From the NCBI GenBank assembly GCA_026395105.1, contig JAPLZH010000063.1, positions 1 to 24,039 on the forward strand: 24,039 nucleotides of DNA, given 5' to 3'. The DNA is from Candidatus Tayloriibacteriota bacterium. Its GTDB lineage: Bacteria > Patescibacteriota > Minisyncoccia > Phycocordibacterales > PALSA-1337. Positions 20,933-24,039 of this stretch are shown piece by piece. The notes below the pieces were generated by a model, which was given only the letters and a program-made list of their open reading frames with translations, ran no database searches and was not told the origin of the DNA. The stretch's first letter is position 1. Every line of letters begins with the position of its first letter. A program made the translations under genes and the position numbers.

Positions 20933-21484
20933 CTATTCAAATTTATTAAAAGTAACTATTTTTAATTTATCAAAATTAAATCCGTATTTTTTATATACAT
21001 AACGCGGGTCCCCGTCAAATCTTTTTTTCCATTCGAATTCGAGCTTTTTCGCGAGATCCTGTAAGGCTTTTACTGACTTCCCTTCTAATTCCACATAAGT
21101 CGGAATTTTAGGCCATGTGTCGATGTCTAGTATAACGTCATCTAGTATGAATGTATGGCGAATTTTTTCCACTATTCTATACGGTATTAAACCGAGCGCC
21201 TCTAATAAATCCTTCGCCTCACCGAAATCAGACACTTCAAACTCTATCTCTTTCGTACTATCGGCCTTCTGTTTTTTATTCTCCTTATATGTCAAAGTTA
21301 TTTTTCCATTCCGTTTCCGGAGTCTCGCTAATTTATTTTCATTTAGCCACTTTAATTTCTTATCATAAAAAATAATTTCGTTTAAAGTCGTCTCTCCTCT
21401 GTCCTCCGCACCCATTTTTCTCAAACGGCAAATGAGCTCGTCTTTATCTATTTCTAAAAAACGAGTTTCGATTTCTTTTTTCAT
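20933..21484 (-). CDS. CYTH-domain protein (class IV adenylate cyclase / thiamine triphosphatase type)
   Basis: The 183-residue protein begins MKKEIETRFLEID, the ExExR/K signature of CYTH triphosphate-tunnel enzymes. Alternating basic and acidic strands that line the tunnel follow: LARLRKRNGKITLTYKENK, TKEIEFEVSDFGEAKDLLEALGL, RIVEKIRHTFILDDVILDIDTWPKIPTYVELEGKS, and EFEWKKRFDGDPRYVYKKYG. All core residues appear in place. The family acts on triphosphates (ATP to cAMP, thiamine triphosphate, or inorganic triphosphate); the sequence does not say which. It starts 24 bases after the trpS stop, so it is read with trpS, and a nucleotide-handling gene lies just downstream. Confidence 0.85.
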   Translation of the reverse strand: MKKEIETRFLEIDKDELICRLRKMGAEDRGETTLNEIIFYDKKLKWLNENKLARLRKRNGKITLTYKENKKQKADSTKEIEFEVSDFGEAKDLLEALGLIPYRIVEKIRHTFILDDVILDIDTWPKIPTYVELEGKSVKALQDLAKKLEFEWKKRFDGDPRYVYKKYGFNFDKLKIVTFNKFE

Positions 21485-21508
21485 ATGATTAGAGAAATTA
21501 TTTAGTGA

Positions 21509-22492
21509 TTAAAGATTTACGCCTATACTCCTTTTCACCTCCTCCATCTTTTTATCTGCTACTTCTTTTGCACTCTTTCCTCCATCTCTTAAAACCTCTA
21601 AGACATAATCTTTATTTTTCTCTAACTCAGCACGTTTTTCGCGAAGGGGTTTTATAAATGCTTCGATATCCTCTATCAATGCTTCCTTTAAAGCCTTATA
21701 TTTCCCCTCATTTTCTTTATATATCTTAGCTAGCTCTGATTCAGTTCTAAAAAGCTTATGAATAGCATAGACGTTTTTCGGAATTCCTGCGCTAGAATCA
21801 GTCACTATTCCCATAACAGCTTTTTTGATTTCCTCATATGAGGCAAAGAGTGGAATGGTATTTCCATAACTTTTACTCATTTTTTGACCGTCAATTCCGG
21901 GGACCACCGCTACATCGCCTAGGATAATCGGTTCTGGTAATTTAAAAACCTGCTTGCCGTCTCCCTCTTTACAAAAAGTTCTATTAAATTTCTCTGCTGT
22001 ATCGCGGGAAATTTCTACATGCTGTTTCTGATCCTGACCGACGGGCACTATGTCTGTGTCATAGAGCAAAATGTCTGCAGCCATAAGCATCGGATAATTA
22101 AAGGTGCCGACATTAATCTCTTTATTCTTTGCTTCTGCGTCTTTGAAAGCATGAGCGCGCATAAGATATGGCATGGTTGTGATAGAATCAAAAATCCAAG
22201 CAAGCTCCGTGTGTGCCGAGACATCTGACTGTTTAAAGATTATAGATTTTTTAGGATCGAGGCCGATAGCTAAATAGTCTAAAGCTACACCTAGAATATT
22301 TTCTCTCATTTCGGAGGCGTTCTGTATAAGATTTAGTGCATGATAATCCGCTATCATAAAATAGCAAAGATTTTCTCCGGATTTTTCTAGGTCTACGAAC
22401 TGCTTCATTGCGCCGAAATAGTTTCCGATATGAGGGCGACCGGTGGGCTTTACTCCAGAAAAGAGGATTTTTTTATTAGTACTTTCTTTCAT
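21509..22492 (-). CDS. trpS: Tryptophanyl-tRNA synthetase
   Basis: This 327-residue class I synthetase charges tRNA-Trp. It starts MKESTNKKILFSGVKPTGRPHIGNYFGAM with the HIGH-type HIGN at 21-24. DYHAL, MPYLMRAHAFKD, MLMAADILLYDTDIVPVGQDQKQHVEISRD and QKMSKSYGN (KMSKS at 204-208) follow. All substrate-binding segments are intact and length is normal. It begins the unit that continues with the CYTH gene. Its upstream region is AT-rich and contains a rightward promoter that reads away from it. Confidence 0.97.
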   Translation of the reverse strand: MKESTNKKILFSGVKPTGRPHIGNYFGAMKQFVDLEKSGENLCYFMIADYHALNLIQNASEMRENILGVALDYLAIGLDPKKSIIFKQSDVSAHTELAWIFDSITTMPYLMRAHAFKDAEAKNKEINVGTFNYPMLMAADILLYDTDIVPVGQDQKQHVEISRDTAEKFNRTFCKEGDGKQVFKLPEPIILGDVAVVPGIDGQKMSKSYGNTIPLFASYEEIKKAVMGIVTDSSAGIPKNVYAIHKLFRTESELAKIYKENEGKYKALKEALIEDIEAFIKPLREKRAELEKNKDYVLEVLRDGGKSAKEVADKKMEEVKRSIGVNL

Positions 22493-22525
22493 TTATTTTA
22501 TTAATTAATTTAACTCAACTTTTAC

Positions 22526-22553
22526 TTGACTATATCAATAAATAGCCTATACT
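22526..22553 (+). promoter_or_regulatory. Sigma-70 promoter pointing away from trpS, into the end of the NYN gene
   Basis: TTGACT (22526-22531), a 16-base spacer and TATACT (22548-22553) on the plus strand. The -10 is part of a 13-base palindrome (CCTATA-C-TATAGG, 22546-22558) that also offers a TATAGT box for leftward trpS transcription. No rightward gene follows, only a strong hairpin. Confidence 0.55.
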
Positions 22554-22558
22554 ATAGG

Positions 22559-22625
22559 ATATCACGACGAAAGGGGTTCTCATAGGGTTCTGTCCCTCGG
22601 AGAGCCCTTTTCATTTTCTGTTTTA
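22559..22625 (+). ncRNA. Candidate short RNA ending in a strong hairpin, antisense to the NYN gene end
   Basis: From the promoter above a transcript would begin near 22560. GAAAGGGGTTCTC (22569-22581) pairs with GAGAGCCCTTTTC (22600-22612) over 13 pairs, including two G-U; inside, AGGG (22584-22587) pairs with CCCT (22594-22597) around TTCTGT. T-rich sequence follows (ATTTTCTGTTTT). Promoter, hairpin and T-run together look like a 55-65 base RNA gene. The same stem covers the last codons of the NYN gene and could serve as its terminator. Confidence 0.4.
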
Positions 22626-23170
22626 ATATACTCTATCTTTTCTCTTAAATTACTAATGAAATCTAGAACATTATTTTCTGGCGTGCTTAGTTTATTTAAA
22701 AGGCTCGAATAACGTGCCTGATTCGGTGCTAGTATTTTTTTAAGCTTTCCTTTGCTTAAAAGATATTCAGCCAAGCAATAAAAATCACCATCTCCCGAAG
22801 TGATTACAGCTTTGTCAAAATTATTTAATTCGATCATAGCGTGTAATACTAATTCTGCAGCTACATTGCCTTTGACTTTACCGTCTGGTAATTCGAGTGT
22901 CGGCTTAAAAATGCAAATATATCCTGCACTCTGAAGAAATGTGTATAATGATTCATTTCCGGATTTATAGCCGATAAAAATATATGCTTTCGTCACATCG
23001 TACTTATCTTCTAAGTATATCCTGAGCTTTTTCCAGTCTATTTCCCAACCTAATCCATTAATACTGAGATTAACATTTTGGCTGTCTATAAAGGCAAAAT
23101 TATTCTCTTTTTTGTCCAGAATTTTTGTAAAAGATATTTGCGGAGCAGGCTTAAATTTGTCTATTATCAT
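22580..23170 (-). CDS. NYN-domain (LabA/DUF88, PIN-like) ribonuclease
   Basis: This protein of 196 residues is probably a metal-dependent RNase. I start it at the ATG at 23170 because an extended -10 box (TGA-TATGAT) ends six bases before it; a TTG two codons earlier would overlap that promoter. Key motifs are FAFIDSQNVNLS (Asp29), the middle helix KGNVAAELVLHAM, and VITSGDGDFYCLAEYL (Asp127 and Asp129). The NYN proteins of this subgroup that I recall have an Asp in KGNVDAELVL, which is Ala here (GCT), so one metal ligand may be lost. The end is unusual in that the stop codon sits in a strong hairpin. It is transcribed alone. Confidence 0.85.
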   Translation of the reverse strand: MIIDKFKPAPQISFTKILDKKENNFAFIDSQNVNLSINGLGWEIDWKKLRIYLEDKYDVTKAYIFIGYKSGNESLYTFLQSAGYICIFKPTLELPDGKVKGNVAAELVLHAMIELNNFDKAVITSGDGDFYCLAEYLLSKGKLKKILAPNQARYSSLLNKLSTPENNVLDFISNLREKIEYIKTENEKGSPRDRTL

Positions 23171-23176
23171 TAGCAA

Positions 23177-23185
23177 ATCATATCA
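23177..23185 (-). promoter_or_regulatory. Extended -10 promoter of the NYN gene (leaderless)
   Basis: TGA-TATGAT on the minus strand, then six bases (TTGCTA), then the ATG at 23170. It follows directly after the T-run of the terminator of the upstream gene. Confidence 0.45.
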
Positions 23186-23195
23186 AATTAAGTAT

Positions 23196-23223
23196 AAAAA
23201 AGCACCCTCGCGAGCGTGGGTGC
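23196..23223 (-). terminator. Rho-independent terminator of the 168-residue protein gene
   Basis: GCACCC (23202-23207) pairs with GGGTGC (23218-23223) around a GC-rich ten-base loop. Six A at 23196-23201 give the T-run on the minus strand. Confidence 0.85.
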
Positions 23224-23234
23224 CAGTACTCTTT

Positions 23235-23268
23235 ATGGCAAATAGTCTGACCTCAAATAATTTGCCAT
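23235..23268. repeat. 9-bp inverted repeat at the end of the 168-residue protein gene
   Basis: ATGGCAAAT (23235-23243) and ATTTGCCAT (23260-23268) are exact complements separated by 16 bases. The pair touches the stop codon and stands upstream (leftward reading) of the terminator, so the 3' UTR would have two consecutive stems. Confidence 0.5.
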
Positions 23269-23774
23269 TATTCAATGAAGCTGGAATTCCCTAAGTAATC
23301 TATACCATACATTCCTCTCTCTTTGACGTAGACACTAACAATGCCCTTTTTAGCGAGCTTAAGAACGTTATTACCCCATTGGGCTGGAACATATATCTCT
23401 GAATCCGCTAGTATGGATTTATTAAAGAAGTCGTCGTTAAAGTAAAGGCGCCCCTCTTCGCCGACGATCTCCACCCAGGAAAACGTGACATTTCCTTTTT
23501 TACCCCTCTTTCCAAAAAAATCATTCAGGGCAGCGAAATTTTTGAGTTCAAACTTCTTATTAAAAAGGGCTTCGTTGGTAGCATGAATTTCCTTAATAAG
23601 ACCTCCTTTGTTACAAATGTACTGCCCTGCTACATCACGGCAAGCCCTAATAAGACTAGGTGCTTTTTGCCAGCCCCAATGCTTTGCTTTTACATTTGGT
23701 TCATTTGGAAAATCTGGAAGATCTGGAAGATCGGGAAAAACCACTGTTTCTAGAGAGACTACTAATATTTTCAT
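23268..23774 (-). CDS. Unrecognised 168-residue protein with a strong Shine-Dalgarno
   Basis: I do not recognise a family. The protein begins MKILVVSLETVVF, then a Pro/Asp repeat (PDLPDLPDFPNEP, from a 9-base tandem DNA repeat near 23706-23740). A mixed domain follows: HWGWQKAPSLIRACRDVAGQ, ATNEALFNKKFELKNFAALNDFFGKRGKKGNVTFSWVEIVGEEGRLYFNDDFFN, then SEIYVPAQWGNNVLKLAKKGIVSVYVKERGMYGIDYLG. The latter looks like a beta-rich closing domain. There is no signal peptide or membrane helix. A perfect AGGAGG lies six bases before the ATG, preceded by a small hairpin; no other gene here has this. It is followed by an inverted repeat and a strong terminator. Its different translation signal suggests high expression or later acquisition. 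Confidence 0.7.
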   Translation of the reverse strand: MKILVVSLETVVFPDLPDLPDFPNEPNVKAKHWGWQKAPSLIRACRDVAGQYICNKGGLIKEIHATNEALFNKKFELKNFAALNDFFGKRGKKGNVTFSWVEIVGEEGRLYFNDDFFNKSILADSEIYVPAQWGNNVLKLAKKGIVSVYVKERGMYGIDYLGNSSFIE

Positions 23775-23780
23775 TTAATA

Positions 23781-23800
23781 CCTCCTGTCATAAAAATGAC
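23781..23800 (-). promoter_or_regulatory. Shine-Dalgarno with adjoining hairpin before the 168-residue protein gene
   Basis: On the minus strand GTCAT-(TTTT)-ATGAC (23800-23787) is followed at once by AGGAGG (23786-23781), then six bases and the ATG. It is the only canonical ribosome site I see in the window, and the hairpin next to it could modulate access. Confidence 0.6.
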
Positions 23801-23847
23801 TTAAAGGTTTTGAATGTTATCGCCGTCGAAAGACAGCTAGAAAATAA

Positions 23848-23862
23848 CTATTCTGAGAATAG
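23848..23862. other. Short hairpin in the leader of the 168-residue protein gene
   Basis: CTATTC (23848-23853) pairs with GAATAG (23857-23862) around TGA. It lies about 75 bases before the leftward ATG. The remaining 23801-24003 region shows no gene and no other clear site except the rightward -10 at 23985. Confidence 0.35.
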
Positions 23863-23984
23863 AGTGACATAGAATTTTCTATTTGCAATATTACCGATAG
23901 TAACCCCTCACACCCCTTTTAAGTAAGCCGTCATCGTGCTTTCTGGTACTGTGTATAACAACACAAGTATTCATCTAGCCACCA

Positions 23985-23993
23985 TGGTAGAAT
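23985..23993 (+). promoter_or_regulatory. Extended -10 before the gene entering at the right edge
   Basis: TGG-TAGAAT on the plus strand ends ten bases before the ATG at 24004, predicting a leader of about three bases. Confidence 0.4.
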
Positions 23994-24003
23994 ACATGAC
24001 GTA

Positions 24004-24039
24004 ATGAGACTAACTGACATTGAAATTAAAGCTAGGATG
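24004..24039 (+). CDS. Start of a rightward gene cut by the window end (partial)
   Basis: ATG at 24004 opens MRLTDIEIKARM and runs off the end. An extended -10 box just upstream with the geometry seen at other genes supports it as a real start; an ATG at 23984 ends after six codons. The residues MxLTDxEIK recall the beginning of dCTP deaminase/dUTPase-type proteins, but twelve residues are too few to name it. Confidence 0.45.
   Translation, partial: MRLTDIEIKARM

Noticed and set aside
1..24039. CRISPR array, tRNA, rRNA, insertion sequence with terminal inverted repeats
   Set aside because: No regularly spaced repeats, no T-loop-like GTTCRA block with a foldable cloverleaf, no rRNA-like stretch and no transposase gene were seen on either strand when read by eye.

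Overview
The window looks like chromosomal DNA of a Candidate Phyla Radiation bacterium (Patescibacteria, probably a Parcubacteria-type lineage). The evidence is its AT-rich, tightly packed genes with short overlaps, an AspRS lacking the GAD insertion, type IV prepilins and LamG-type surface proteins, a DUF5654 protein, and the near absence of Shine-Dalgarno sequences. The assignment rests on gene content and protein style; no rRNA or phylogenetic marker was searched.

Layout. From 1 to about 2.7 kb genes run rightward: the tail of a probable PD-(D/E)XK nuclease, a 52-residue very acidic protein, an S49 (SppA-like) protease, then an accessory module. That module is a tyrosine recombinase and a small helix-turn-helix protein, with four copies of a TGTGGGAGT repeat and a GC-richer, hairpin-filled stretch upstream of the recombinase. 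From 2.9 to 23.8 kb every recognised gene points leftward. In genomic order these are: a pilin-like membrane protein, an M23 endopeptidase with coiled coil, gltX, a LamG prepilin and a DUF7282 protein (2.99-7.5 kb); murG, ftsW, a D,D-carboxypeptidase, scpB and scpA (7.6-11.9 kb); a 911-residue LamG surface protein and a small exported partner (11.9-14.9 kb); aspS, a GAF protein, rlmH, a cupin protein and an msrAB fusion (15-18.8 kb); a RelE/RelB toxin-antitoxin pair, DUF5654, a nucleoside deoxyribosyltransferase-like protein, an NDK-like protein, a CYTH protein and trpS (19-22.5 kb); then a NYN nuclease and an unrecognised protein. A rightward gene begins in the last 36 bases.

How it works together. 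The core is a cell wall, division and chromosome block: lipid II synthesis (MurG), septal glycan polymerisation (FtsW), peptide trimming (S11 peptidase), amidase activation or hydrolysis (M23), and SMC-ScpAB condensin. Around it are three tRNA synthetases, an rRNA methyltransferase, oxidative repair (MsrAB), and exported adhesin- or pilin-like proteins.

Less ordinary features: many genes have a -10 box (often extended, TGnTANNNT) only 6-10 nt before ATG, which predicts leaderless mRNAs and corrects several start codons. One gene instead has a perfect AGGAGG. The relBE promoter lies in a 32-bp perfect palindrome. A three-stem structured RNA candidate lies directly after relE. A promoter-plus-hairpin unit lies antisense to the end of the NYN gene. 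The recombinase module has repeats and palindromes that no gene explains.
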